This document shows positions 1 to 7,984 of a stretch of DNA of 10,192 bases, in pieces; position 1 is the first letter of the stretch, and each line of letters begins with the position of its first letter. Under the pieces are notes generated by a model, which was not told the origin of the DNA, searched no databases, and was given only the letters and a program-made list of their open reading frames with translations. A program made the translations under genes and the position numbers. Source of the DNA: an uncultured archaeon (GTDB lineage: Archaea > Nanobdellota > Nanobdellia > Woesearchaeales > ARS49); contig CABMGU010000022.1 in NCBI GenBank assembly GCA_902385765.1, forward strand, positions 1 through 10,192, written 5' to 3'.

Positions 1-3000
1 ACAGTGTAGAAAACACCGTTCAAAACCCACTCAGTTGTACCGGCAGTCGCATCTGCCCTGCGCAACATCAAGGTCAACTGATACGGCTTTGTATCCTTGC
101 TAAACTGCAAAGGCTGTCCGATGTATAAAACTCTGGCTAATGGAGTGTCAGTAAGACTAATCCTACTTACAGCACCACCGCCACCTCCACCACCGCCACC
201 GCTGTGTCCACCATTACCCCCCGTAGGAACAACAACTGGAGCTGGCGTTGCAATAGTAAACGTCTGTGAAAACGTACTTGAAAGAGTAAAATTATCAGTA
301 ACAGTCAAAGTTGCATTGTAAGTTCCAGCTGCAAAAGTCTTTGAGACACTTGCAGATGTATTAGTGCTATTATCGCTAAAAGACCAGCTGTATGACAATG
401 AATCATTCAAAGGACCTGGAATGTTAGCATCAGTGCTTGTACTTGTGAACGTCAAAGTGCTTCCAGGAGTCGTGCTGCCACTTATTGAAAAGCCTGCAAC
501 AGGAGCAATAGGAATAATCTCTGACAAGGTCGCATTACCACGTGCAGTTGCATTATAACTATAATTGCCAACTGTTATCGTACCGCTGTAAATCACGTTG
601 TTAGTGATATTTGCATCTACAACAGTAGCATTGCTGAAAGTACTGTTAACGATTGTGCTGTTGGTGATAACTGAGTTGTTAATGTAACTATTTGTTATAG
701 TGCTGTCAGTCGCATTGCTGTAAGTGACGCTGCCACTAACGGTGGTGTTAATAATCCTGCTACCATCAGTATTAGTGCCGACTGTGCTTCCATCATAATA
801 ACAATTTGAAGCAGTCGTGTTCCTAACAATGCTGTTAGAAACATAACAGTTGGTCAAAGTTGAATTGTTAATAGTTGAACTTGAAGCAGTAACATTTGTC
901 AACGTGTTGTTGTTGCTTACATTAATGTTGTTGCTCAACGTACTCGCATTAATCACGCTGTTCTTCATTATCGTATTGTTAATCGTGTTAGTACCCTGCA
1001 AAGTGCTTCCATCCAAAATGTTCTGGACATTGTAAGTCAAGTCAGAGTTTGTGCTTACGCTCTGATTATCGCACGCAACAGAAACATTGTTTGAACCCAA
1101 GCTCAAACCTGAAATTGTTGCGACGTGGTTCAAACCATTTGAAGTCGTGAAATTATGACCCATATTTACCCTATTGGTATCGTTAAAGTCCCAGCTGCAC
1201 ACGGTATTTGCAGATGTAGAAACATTCATCTGAAATGAACTGAAATTGAATGAAGCGCCATTCGCTGGGCTGATGTTGGTTATCGTTATAGGAGGAACAA
1301 CCGTCAAAGACCTTGCTATCTGACCATTTGACACATTAGCATCGCCATTGAATGATGCAATTATTGTGTAATTGCCAGATGTGTTAAACACATTATTGAA
1401 AGTCAACGGAGAAGTTCCGTTAATCACAGGAGTGCTGCTGTTTATGTACAAATTAACAAATCCACCTGCAGGGTTAGTAACGTTTGCAATAATTGTAACA
1501 TTACTGCCAGCATCAACTGTTAAATCCCGAGCATTGCCATCCAATGTAAGAGAAATAACAGCAATGCCCTTATTCACCGTATAATTGTAGCTTGAAGTGC
1601 TTGCCAAGTTGCTTGAAGTATCATTCGCAAACCACTTGTAAGTGTGGTTTCCTACTGTTAAAGATGTCAAATTGACCTGATATGTGCTTGAATTACCGAC
1701 CTGCGAAGCGGTTAAGTTGGTTGTGCTGTCCAATTCAAATGTTACAGTGCCAACAGCAACGTTATCGGTAACAACAGCATTAAATGTGTACAATGAAGTA
1801 TAAGTTGCAGGTGAAGACGGAGTCACAGACAATGTTCCAAAAGTTGGAGCAGTCGTGTCCTGAACATTCACAAAGTTTGTTACAGACGTTCCAGTATAGT
1901 TCTGGCTTCCTGCATATGTTGCAGTAATATTGTAACTGCCAGAAGCATTGAAAGTCTGGTTAACTGACAAAGGTGAAACACCACTGCCAATCAACGCACC
2001 GTTTCTATACAATGAAACACTGCCAGTTGTATTCGTCAAGTTTGCAACAATAGGAACAACGCTGTTCTGAGCAACTGAAATGTTGCCAGCAGTGCTATTC
2101 AAAGTCAAATTCATTGAGCTGTTAGCAGGCAAAATAGTAAGATTAGACAAGGCAGTGCTGTTCAAGTTATTAGCTGAATCGCGAGCAAACCATCTGTAAG
2201 TATAATTGCCGGCTGACAAGTTATACAAGACTTTGACATAATCATAGGTGTAAGCCGTATTATTGTTCAAAGGCACAGTAGAATTCACGTTGTTGAACTC
2301 GAAAGTAACATTTGAAACATTCACATTATCAGTCCAGTTAATACCCCACGTATATTGCGCACCAAAAGAGTAAATGCTTGGCTGTGAAGGAGCAAGCTGG
2401 GTTACCAATGTAGGCGCTGTAAGATCGCTCAAGTTCAACTTGAAAGTTCCGTTAGTGCACGCATTGAAGTTATCGCACACAGACAAAGTAATGTTGAACA
2501 AGCCGTTATTGCTTGGAGTGAAGTTAATCATACCAGAGCTGTTAATCGCAAATCCTGCAAGAGCAGGAGTCACATTAACAAGGCTGAAAGTCAAAGCATC
2601 ATTTGTTGGATCAATATCAGTTGCATTAACCTGATACGTGAACAAAACACCTGCCTCGCCAGTCTTGTCAGACAAGTTGACAAAAACAGGAGCGTCATTA
2701 ACGTTCAAGATTGTAACACTAATATTCTGTGAAGCATTCCTGCCAGTGCTGTCAAACAAGTACAAAGTAATGTTGTCACTACCAGTTGCATTTGCCTTAG
2801 GAGTCACAAGCAAGTAATCTGTAGTTGAGTTAAGAGTTGCAGTAAACAAAGCATTGCTCAAAACATTAACAGGAGTCAAATTGCTCTGGTTCGCAAACTG
2901 CATCTTCCAGGTCAAAGTATTGCCATTAGCACCAGGACCTTCCTCCCAGTCATTCTCGAAAGGAGTCAAGTCAATGCTGTTAGGCACTTCCTCAAACGTA

Positions 3001-5312
3001 ATTATGTTCGGAATCACCATATTGAAGAATGGTGCATCATCAACAAAATTCAAAAGCAACCTTACAGTTGCAGTAGCATTCAAATTACCTGAATCAACAG
3101 CAGTAACATTGAAAATCCTTGTACCAGTGAAATTATACTCTGGAACAATAACCATACTGTTGTTTGAACTGGTAATTACAAAACCAACATTCAAAGTCGG
3201 AGTAACGCTGTAAGTAAGACTTGCATCATCAACGTCTCTGAAAACAGTTGACAAGTTCAATGTGTAAGTAGTGCTTTCATTAATCCTTATAGTAGGAGAT
3301 GAAATAACAACCGGTGCGTCATTTACAGGAGTAACGTCCAAAACAATGCTTGCAACAGCAGAGTTAACGCCATCTGTAACATTAACGCTGATTGTTCCAG
3401 CACCGTTCTGATCCTGTTTAGGATAAACAGACAGGTATTGGCCGCCATCAATCCTTGCAGATGCAAGAGTAGACGGTGCTACTGAAACAACATTAAATAC
3501 CAAGTTCTCCAAAGGAGTGTCATCATCTGCAACATAATCTCTCAAATTCAAGATTCTTGAAGCAGTTGAATCCTCAGCAATAACAATATCCTGAATAGCT
3601 GAAAATGCAGGAGCTGAACTTCCAGGAGCAACATTAACTGTAACAGTATCTCTTGCAGTTTCGCCCTGCGTATCTTTCAACATGAATGAAATATATTCTG
3701 TTCCGGTGTATGTGACAGGCGCGCTGAAAACAACCAAGCCAGACAGCTGGTTAATGCTGACAGAAACGCTTGAATTACCGCCGATAACTGTCAAAACAAG
3801 CTCTTTATCAGAATCCTGATCGTCCTGAACATAATTATGATAATTAAATGAACGGGAACTTCCGCTCTGGAATTCAATACTCTCAGGCAAATTCATGAAA
3901 GGAGCAGTGTTAGCCTCGCTTTCATTTATTCCAGGATGCAAAACAACTGCAACAGTCTTGTCAGTTGTAACCTGAACTTCGCCATTCTTTGAGCTGAAAC
4001 CATCAGCAGTAATCCTGTAAGTGTAAGTACCTTCAGCAACAGACGGGAAAGTAACCATTCCGTTGGCTGCAGTGCTTAATGTAGTGCCTGCAAAGACAAT
4101 AGTCGCATTAGGAATGCCATTTCCGGTTTCTGAACTCATAATATTGAAATAAACATTATAAGACATCTGACCAAGAACATTCAATTGCAAGCTCTCTTCA
4201 TCAGTAATTTCTGCATTAGTTGTGGTCAAAGCAGAATTTGCTTTACCCTTAACAGTAATTGTATGAACACCCACAGTTGTTGGAGTGAAAACAAATGAAT
4301 ATGAGACTGGATTTACAGAGTCAGGGTTTGCAAACAAAGTCTCAGACTTGCTGAAAACAGTTGTTGCACCATTTGTGACAGTGTACTCAATATCAGTCTG
4401 AACAGGCGTATAAGGACCAGCAACGCCATCTGCGTGGTTTGTAATCTTGTTAAAAGAAACCAAAATCTGGTCGCCTATCCTTGGATAAGTATCATTAACA
4501 GCCAATTGGTTAAGTATAGTATAGAACTGGCTCTGAGGAGCAGACTGCAAAACAGTAAACGCGCCCTGAGCATTAGAATCTGCAAACTGGTTGCACTGGT
4601 CATCCACGATTTGTGCGGTTACACGAACCAAAAAGTTACCTGTAGTATCAGGCAAATAAGTAAATGAAACAGGAACAGACGAGTCAGCAATCAAGGAATT
4701 ACCCTTAACAGCAGTAAACTCTTTCTGCTGGTTAAAAATAACAGAACCATTCTGCAAAACTTCCATTTTAACAATAGTATCAGCACCGTAGTATTCCTGC
4801 TTGAACTGAGGAGGAACAAAACCAACCTTGTTGTCAGCCAATTGGAAAGCAGAAGCTGTATTAGCATCAAGCTTTGCATTCGTATTAACTACCAAAGGAA
4901 TGTTCGGCTGCAATTCATTAACAAAATTCAGTTCGCTAACAGTAGCACGGCAAACAACCGGGTACTTTGTAAAGTAAACATAAGACGTAACAGGAGCACC
5001 TGCGCCAGGAACTCCAGCAGTATTCCAATTAGCTTTAACAACCCAAGGCCTGAAACCCTTGCTGACAAAGAATGCAGCATACTTGTTCGGATTCAAAGTG
5101 TCAGGGTACCTGATTACAACCTGACCATCAGTAACATAAGGACCTTTCATTATTTGACCGCTGAAAGGACCAACCTGGTCACAAGCTGCGTCCAAACAAT
5201 TGTAAGCAGTAACATTAACATTAGACTGGTCAGCAATGTAAGTAACATCAACATAAGCGCTGACTACCGGAACAATCAATAATGCCAAAAGAGCTAAGAG
5301 TAACTTTTTCAT
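1..5312 (-). CDS. Giant multidomain secreted surface protein, 3' end outside window
   Basis: The frame is open from the ATG at 5312 to the left edge, giving 1770 residues with no C terminus. Residues 1-19 are a signal peptide (MKKLLLALLALLIVPVVSA, cleavage before Tyr20). Residues 20 to about 200 resemble an N-terminal domain often seen in DPANN surface proteins. About 383-459 is a carboxypeptidase-regulatory-like beta-sandwich. About 468-960 holds cadherin-like domains, marked by repeated NDAP linkers. About 961-1433 holds Ig-like domains, 1434-1580 a pentapeptide-like solenoid, 1603-1688 a PKD domain, and 1698-1713 a Gly-rich linker with nine consecutive Gly, followed by a C-terminal module. 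Asn-X-Ser/Thr sequons are abundant, so the protein is probably heavily N-glycosylated outside the cell. No membrane anchor is visible; it may lie in the missing C terminus. The start overlaps the stop of the upstream lipoprotein gene (ATGA), implying translational coupling. An AAGGAGGT lies about 20 nt before the ATG, too far for a standard ribosome site. Role inferred: adhesion, cell-cell contact or envelope structure. Confidence 0.9.
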   Translation of the reverse strand, partial: MKKLLLALLALLIVPVVSAYVDVTYIADQSNVNVTAYNCLDAACDQVGPFSGQIMKGPYVTDGQVVIRYPDTLNPNKYAAFFVSKGFRPWVVKANWNTAGVPGAGAPVTSYVYFTKYPVVCRATVSELNFVNELQPNIPLVVNTNAKLDANTASAFQLADNKVGFVPPQFKQEYYGADTIVKMEVLQNGSVIFNQQKEFTAVKGNSLIADSSVPVSFTYLPDTTGNFLVRVTAQIVDDQCNQFADSNAQGAFTVLQSAPQSQFYTILNQLAVNDTYPRIGDQILVSFNKITNHADGVAGPYTPVQTDIEYTVTNGATTVFSKSETLFANPDSVNPVSYSFVFTPTTVGVHTITVKGKANSALTTTNAEITDEESLQLNVLGQMSYNVYFNIMSSETGNGIPNATIVFAGTTLSTAANGMVTFPSVAEGTYTYRITADGFSSKNGEVQVTTDKTVAVVLHPGINESEANTAPFMNLPESIEFQSGSSRSFNYHNYVQDDQDSDKELVLTVIGGNSSVSVSINQLSGLVVFSAPVTYTGTEYISFMLKDTQGETARDTVTVNVAPGSSAPAFSAIQDIVIAEDSTASRILNLRDYVADDDTPLENLVFNVVSVAPSTLASARIDGGQYLSVYPKQDQNGAGTISVNVTDGVNSAVASIVLDVTPVNDAPVVISSPTIRINESTTYTLNLSTVFRDVDDASLTYSVTPTLNVGFVITSSNNSMVIVPEYNFTGTRIFNVTAVDSGNLNATATVRLLLNFVDDAPFFNMVIPNIITFEEVPNSIDLTPFENDWEEGPGANGNTLTWKMQFANQSNLTPVNVLSNALFTATLNSTTDYLLVTPKANATGSDNITLYLFDSTGRNASQNISVTILNVNDAPVFVNLSDKTGEAGVLFTYQVNATDIDPTNDALTFSLVNVTPALAGFAINSSGMINFTPSNNGLFNITLSVCDNFNACTNGTFKLNLSDLTAPTLVTQLAPSQPSIYSFGAQYTWGINWTDNVNVSNVTFEFNNVNSTVPLNNNTAYTYDYVKVLYNLSAGNYTYRWFARDSANNLNSTALSNLTILPANSSMNLTLNSTAGNISVAQNSVVPIVANLTNTTGSVSLYRNGALIGSGVSPLSVNQTFNASGSYNITATYAGSQNYTGTSVTNFVNVQDTTAPTFGTLSVTPSSPATYTSLYTFNAVVTDNVAVGTVTFELDSTTNLTASQVGNSSTYQVNLTSLTVGNHTYKWFANDTSSNLASTSSYNYTVNKGIAVISLTLDGNARDLTVDAGSNVTIIANVTNPAGGFVNLYINSSTPVINGTSPLTFNNVFNTSGNYTIIASFNGDANVSNGQIARSLTVVPPITITNISPANGASFNFSSFQMNVSTSANTVCSWDFNDTNRVNMGHNFTTSNGLNHVATISGLSLGSNNVSVACDNQSVSTNSDLTYNVQNILDGSTLQGTNTINNTIMKNSVINASTLSNNINVSNNNTLTNVTASSSTINNSTLTNCYVSNSIVRNTTASNCYYDGSTVGTNTDGSRIINTTVSGSVTYSNATDSTITNSYINNSVITNSTIVNSTFSNATVVDANITNNVIYSGTITVGNYSYNATARGNATLSEIIPIAPVAGFSISGSTTPGSTLTFTSTSTDANIPGPLNDSLSYSWSFSDNSTNTSASVSKTFAAGTYNATLTVTDNFTLSSTFSQTFTIATPAPVVVPTGGNGGHSGGGGGGGGGAVSRISLTDTPLARVLYIGQPLQFSKDTKPYQLTLMLRRADATAGTTEWVLNGVFYT
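573..1013 (-). repeat. Pentapeptide-like, sequon-rich repeat domain within the giant protein
   Basis: This stretch encodes residues 1434-1580 of the giant protein. A hydrophobic residue (Ile, Leu, Val, Phe) recurs every five residues, with Ser, Ala, Thr, Asn or Cys two places before it and often Asn two places after it, as in STITN-SYINN-SVITN-STIVN. That matches the layout of pentapeptide repeats, which fold as a four-sided right-handed beta-helix. At least one register shift is visible near the start. The domain contains about 15 N-X-S/T sequons. A NosD-like or CASH beta-helix is the main alternative, but those have longer coils. The fold is inferred; the periodicity is seen directly. Confidence 0.65.
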
Positions 5313-6901
5313 TTTCGTGGACCTATATCAGGACCTCCTTCTTCGCCACCTTGAGTGACCGGATTGTAATGCGGCGTTTTATCAGGACCCCATTGCGGGA
5401 AAGCCTGCGGGAAAGCCGTGTATAACATTGAATGAATTCCTGCAATATTGTAAGCTGCACTACCTGCAACAGCGCCTGCCTGAGCAACGCTTGATAATAT
5501 AGCAGACCAGAACTCAGCACGCCTTCCGTGAGCACTGCCTACAAAATTATCCCTTGTCATAAAACCATTATTGACACGGTTGCCGTAAGCAATCATCTCA
5601 CGCATTGCAAGAGAAGGAACTTCCTGCTCAGGAGACTTGTGGTCAATACTCAAAGCAGTTCTTCCAACATCAAAAGGAACACCGAAGCTGTAGATTGGAA
5701 GAATTGATTCCAAAACCTTACCAAAACTAATGCTTCCGTCGTTAACCTTTCCAGCCCTGTTAAATGCAGAGAGAGCATCATCAACCATAACCCTTACGAT
5801 TGACTGGTACTGCTCGTCGCTAATTAAACGACCGCTGGTCTTTGTCTTAGGATCGAAAAACTCGGCCTTGTGGGCTTCACAAGCCATACTCAAAGCAGCA
5901 GCAAGATACTTGTTGCAAATCCTGTGCATACTTTCAGGAGTAGACTCCCTTGCTTCCAATTCAATCTGGCCAAGCAAGTCCTCATAAACACTTCTCAAGC
6001 TTTTGCCTACAAGCTTTTCAGGAGCCATGTAAACGTCAGCAAAAACGCTTTTATCAGTTATAATATCAGTAACTTTCTGGTTAAGCAATTGCTCCAAAAC
6101 AAACCTTCCCTCGCCCTGCGCTTTACCATACTGGTCAAAGCCGGTCTGGGACTTCCGGATTTCAGCACTCAATTTGTTTGCGCTGTTAACAAAACCAAGA
6201 TATCCTTCGATTGTCTCAATATCAGCAACAGCCCTTAACATACGGTCTATTTCGTCGAGACCTTCCTTGTTGTACTTCAACATATGTTCAAAATCAGCTT
6301 TTGACTTTGAGCGCTTGAAAGCAGAAGCAAGCTTCTGTCTCTTTTCAAAATTCAAATTTTTAATTGACTCGTTCAAAAGAGCAAGATCTTTCTGAACATT
6401 TTTCAGTTCAGCAGGGTCAGCTTTTATTCCCAAATCATAATCAACGTTCCTATCGAAACTGTCAACGAGCAAATAACCCATTCTTGAACCATTCAACCTT
6501 GCAACAAGGTCATTCTGTGTTTCAAGCATAGAGAATAATTCCTGCGCATCCTTGCCAAGAGTTCCTGCAGCCTTGCAAAGCTCTTCAGGAGCCTTGTAAG
6601 AACCAACAGTAACACCCATATTCATACATTCCAAAATACCGTCAGATAACGTTTTTAGGGAGCTGATGTCTTTCATCTTGTAATCAACAAGCATTTGCCT
6701 GTCAGCACGCTGAATATCAGAGGGGTCAATATCACGAGCATAACGGGCATTCATACAACCACCAAGTCCGTAAAGTGAAGCTGCAAGAGCTGCAGTAGCG
6801 ACTGTTTTTTTAGCCCAGTCGACAGCCTTGCCTATCAGTGATTTATCTGTACGTTGCTCTAAAGAAGATGATTCGTTTATGTCTGTTTTTTGGTTAACCA
6901 T
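5309..6901 (-). CDS. Predicted lipoprotein of unknown family (530 residues)
   Basis: I chose the ATG at 6901 (MVNQKTD...) rather than the in-frame ATG at 6967, because the TATA box at 6942-6950 lies between them and AGGGGTG sits 9 nt before 6901. After a polar, charged stretch of about 30 residues, a hydrophobic segment ends in LGGC, a lipobox-like motif with Cys49 as the candidate lipidated residue. The n-region is longer than usual for a lipoprotein. The body (about 50-460) looks mostly helical and charged, with possible coiled coil near 150-250. A second small, Ala/Gly-rich hydrophobic segment lies near 466-495, before a Pro/Gly-rich tail ending GPRK. I recognise no family. Its stop overlaps the start of the giant surface protein, so the two are probably made together; a role in anchoring, export or assembly of that protein is inference only. 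Confidence 0.85.
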   Translation of the reverse strand: MVNQKTDINESSSLEQRTDKSLIGKAVDWAKKTVATAALAASLYGLGGCMNARYARDIDPSDIQRADRQMLVDYKMKDISSLKTLSDGILECMNMGVTVGSYKAPEELCKAAGTLGKDAQELFSMLETQNDLVARLNGSRMGYLLVDSFDRNVDYDLGIKADPAELKNVQKDLALLNESIKNLNFEKRQKLASAFKRSKSKADFEHMLKYNKEGLDEIDRMLRAVADIETIEGYLGFVNSANKLSAEIRKSQTGFDQYGKAQGEGRFVLEQLLNQKVTDIITDKSVFADVYMAPEKLVGKSLRSVYEDLLGQIELEARESTPESMHRICNKYLAAALSMACEAHKAEFFDPKTKTSGRLISDEQYQSIVRVMVDDALSAFNRAGKVNDGSISFGKVLESILPIYSFGVPFDVGRTALSIDHKSPEQEVPSLAMREMIAYGNRVNNGFMTRDNFVGSAHGRRAEFWSAILSSVAQAGAVAGSAAYNIAGIHSMLYTAFPQAFPQWGPDKTPHYNPVTQGGEEGGPDIGPRK

Positions 6902-6910
6902 TGTATTTGA

Positions 6911-6917
6911 CACCCCT
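6911..6917 (-). promoter_or_regulatory. Ribosome binding site of the lipoprotein gene
   Basis: AGGGGTG on the minus strand lies 9 nt before the ATG at 6901. It matches the archaeal consensus GAGGTG with one change and supports the shorter start over the ATG at 6967. Confidence 0.55.
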
Positions 6918-6941
6918 GTAGAGGAGTAAATAGGGAAGGAG

Positions 6942-6950
6942 TATATAAAG
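6942..6950 (-). promoter_or_regulatory. TATA box of the surface-protein operon
   Basis: CTTTATATA on the minus strand is a near-ideal archaeal TATA box, with a purine-rich CGAAAG just upstream that could serve as BRE. Transcription would start near 6921, giving a leader of about 20 nt that contains the AGGGGTG site. It should drive both the lipoprotein and the giant surface protein. Confidence 0.65.
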
Positions 6951-7021
6951 CTTTCGATTATTAGCACTACGGAGTGACAACAGGAAGAGGTTACGGAGAC
7001 TATATTATAGAGAAGCCAGAA

Positions 7022-7040
7022 TTAGAAATGAAAAAAGAGA
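7022..7040 (-). terminator. T-rich terminator after the L15e cluster
   Basis: Immediately after the stop of the acidic small protein, the minus strand has TTTTTT followed by further T-rich sequence (CATTTCTAATT). Archaeal termination uses T tracts of this kind without needing a hairpin. It separates the L15e cluster from the surface operon, whose promoter starts about 70 nt further on. Confidence 0.45.
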
Positions 7041-7041
7041 A

Positions 7042-7212
7042 TTACTCGTCAGCCCAGGCTTCGGCAGACTCCTCTTCCTCTACCTTTTCCTCAGAGGTCT
7101 CGACATCCTCCTCATACTCAGCCTCCGCATCGGTAGGCAGTTCAGGCTCAAATTCCTCTTTAGGCTCTTCCTCTTTCTCAAACTCTTCGTGCGGTTTCTC
7201 CTTTTTAGGCAA
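7042..7212 (-). CDS. Small Glu-rich acidic protein, TTG start (56 residues)
   Basis: The minus-strand frame after L15e encodes 56 residues, about 24 of them Glu and 3 Asp. It begins MPKKEKPHEEFEKEEE and ends ESAEAWADE. GAGGTGG at 7225-7219 lies 6 nt before the TTG at 7212, a good ribosome site. A second TTG at 7218 abuts that site and is less likely. The gene starts about 25 nt after the L15e stop, so it is probably cotranscribed with L15e. The protein is likely disordered and strongly anionic. Function is unknown; binding a basic ribosomal protein or other cationic partner is speculation. The opposite strand shows a Ser-rich open frame at 6974-7228 that is only the mirror of the GAG/GAA codons. 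Confidence 0.7.
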   Translation of the reverse strand: MPKKEKPHEEFEKEEEPKEEFEPELPTDAEAEYEEDVETSEEKVEEEESAEAWADE

Positions 7213-7218
7213 ATCCAA

Positions 7219-7225
7219 CCACCTC
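7219..7225 (-). promoter_or_regulatory. Ribosome binding site that fixes the TTG start of the acidic protein
   Basis: GAGGTGG on the minus strand is a strong match to the archaeal Shine-Dalgarno consensus. It lies 6 nt upstream of the TTG at 7212, in a frame with no usable ATG near the front. Confidence 0.6.
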
Positions 7226-7237
7226 TAAAAGCTTTTT

Positions 7238-7762
7238 TTATTGTGAATGCGCGCGTCTGCTTGGGCGAGTCTTTTCGGAACCCATACCCTTCCTGTGAAG
7301 GCCACGGGTACGCTTTCCAGCACTGGTCAAACCCCTGAAAACCCTGCCCTGAACTCCAACAAGAGCACGGTCAGCCATAACAACCTCATACCAGTAATTC
7401 TTACCGTCCTGAAGAACATAATACGAGTTCAAAACCTCGCAGTTAGGATAGCATTTGCCAGCACGCACTTCTGCAATGCTCTGATAATCCTTTCGCATAT
7501 TAAGATAAGCACCCATGTTATGAGTATGACGACCACCGCTCCAGTCAGGACGCTTATGAGAACCTCTAGTAACGCGCTGGCGAACCATAAATATTCCCTG
7601 CACGTGCTTGAAGCCAATAGCCTTAGCACGGTCAAGCCTCGTCGGATGCTCAATCCTCAAAGTAACCGGCTCACGACGCCACTGGATCAAACGCGCTCTT
7701 TTAAGCTCAGCAGGCATACCATTTTCACGCCAACTTGCTGATAAATGTTTGAATAAAGCCAT
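7238..7762 (-). CDS. rpl15e: 50S ribosomal protein L15e
   Basis: This is the archaeal/eukaryotic large-subunit protein L15e, an rRNA-binding protein with no bacterial counterpart of that name. Conserved stretches are LIQWRREP, HPTRLDRAKAIGFKHVQG, EVLNSYYV, VFRGLTSAGKRTRGL and GSEKTRPS. I chose the ATG at 7762 (MALFKHLSASW), which aligns with family N termini; an upstream ATG at 7825 would overlap the zinc-ribbon gene. The protein is 174 residues against about 190-200 in typical archaea. About 14 residues are missing where most homologues carry the HPAI...WIC segment, so that the VVMAD strand runs quickly into GRVFRGLT (around residues 128-140). No Shine-Dalgarno is visible, and a TATA-like element ends about 22 nt upstream, so the transcript may be leaderless. 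Confidence 0.97.
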   Translation of the reverse strand: MALFKHLSASWRENGMPAELKRARLIQWRREPVTLRIEHPTRLDRAKAIGFKHVQGIFMVRQRVTRGSHKRPDWSGGRHTHNMGAYLNMRKDYQSIAEVRAGKCYPNCEVLNSYYVLQDGKNYWYEVVMADRALVGVQGRVFRGLTSAGKRTRGLHRKGMGSEKTRPSRRAHSQ

Positions 7763-7782
7763 GGTTTGGGGTTTATACGACT

Positions 7783-7794
7783 GATTTAAAAAGG
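7783..7794 (-). promoter_or_regulatory. TATA box for a leaderless L15e transcript
   Basis: CCTTTTTAAATC on the minus strand, with GAAA just upstream as a possible BRE, is centred about 27 nt before the L15e ATG. That places the transcription start at or next to the A of the ATG. It overlaps the end of the zinc-ribbon gene region, so L15e may be made from its own promoter as well as from readthrough. Confidence 0.5.
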
Positions 7795-7797
7795 TTT

Positions 7798-7944
7798 CTA
7801 TACCGAGTGACCGCAGAATACACAAGTAAGAATGTTTTTCTTTTTGTCAAAAACAGTGTCCCTTTCATAATGGATGATGCTCTTGCAACCAGTGCACTTA
7901 GGCTCGATCATGTCAATGCTGTCGAAATACCTAATTGGTTCCAT
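7798..7944 (-). CDS. Small zinc-ribbon protein (48 residues)
   Basis: The frame starts MEPIRYFDSIDMIEPK and carries two knuckles, CTGC (Cys17, Cys20) and CVFC (Cys41, Cys44), separated by 20 residues. This is the spacing of a single treble-clef or zinc-ribbon fold binding one zinc. GGAGG at 7958-7954 lies 9 nt before the ATG. The L15e ATG follows its stop after about 35 nt. It is not RpoP or L37Ae, whose motifs differ. Location beside L15e suggests a role in ribosomes, translation or transcription, but I do not recognise the family. Confidence 0.75.
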   Translation of the reverse strand: MEPIRYFDSIDMIEPKCTGCKSIIHYERDTVFDKKKNILTCVFCGHSV

Positions 7945-7953
7945 ATTTAGCTC

Positions 7954-7958
7954 CCTCC
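7954..7958 (-). promoter_or_regulatory. Shine-Dalgarno of the zinc-ribbon gene
   Basis: GGAGG (within GGAGGGAG) on the minus strand lies 9 nt before the ATG at 7944. The presence of a leader here contrasts with the apparently leaderless L15e downstream. Confidence 0.6.
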
Positions 7959-7984
7959 AGTTTCCTAACTACGCCTCTAGATAC

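Noticed and set aside
97..321. Plus-strand frame with a long proline run
   Set aside because: It is the antisense of the nine-Gly linker and PKD region of the giant protein, whose frame is open for the whole 5.3 kb.
6902..6967. Longer lipoprotein start at the ATG at 6967
   Set aside because: The TATA box at 6942-6950 lies inside this extension, so the ATG at 6967 would not be on the mRNA; AGGGGTG precedes the ATG at 6901.
6974..7228. Plus-strand Ser-rich open frame of 84 codons
   Set aside because: It is the mirror image of the Glu codons of the minus-strand acidic gene (GAG/GAA read as CTC/TTC and shifted to TCC/TCT). The minus frame has a ribosome site and fits the L15e operon.
7247..7741. 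Plus-strand frame of 164 codons opposite L15e
   Set aside because: Shadow of the L15e gene; no recognisable protein features.
7763..7825. Longer L15e start at the ATG at 7825
   Set aside because: It would overlap the end of the zinc-ribbon gene, and family homology begins at MALFKHLSASW (7762).
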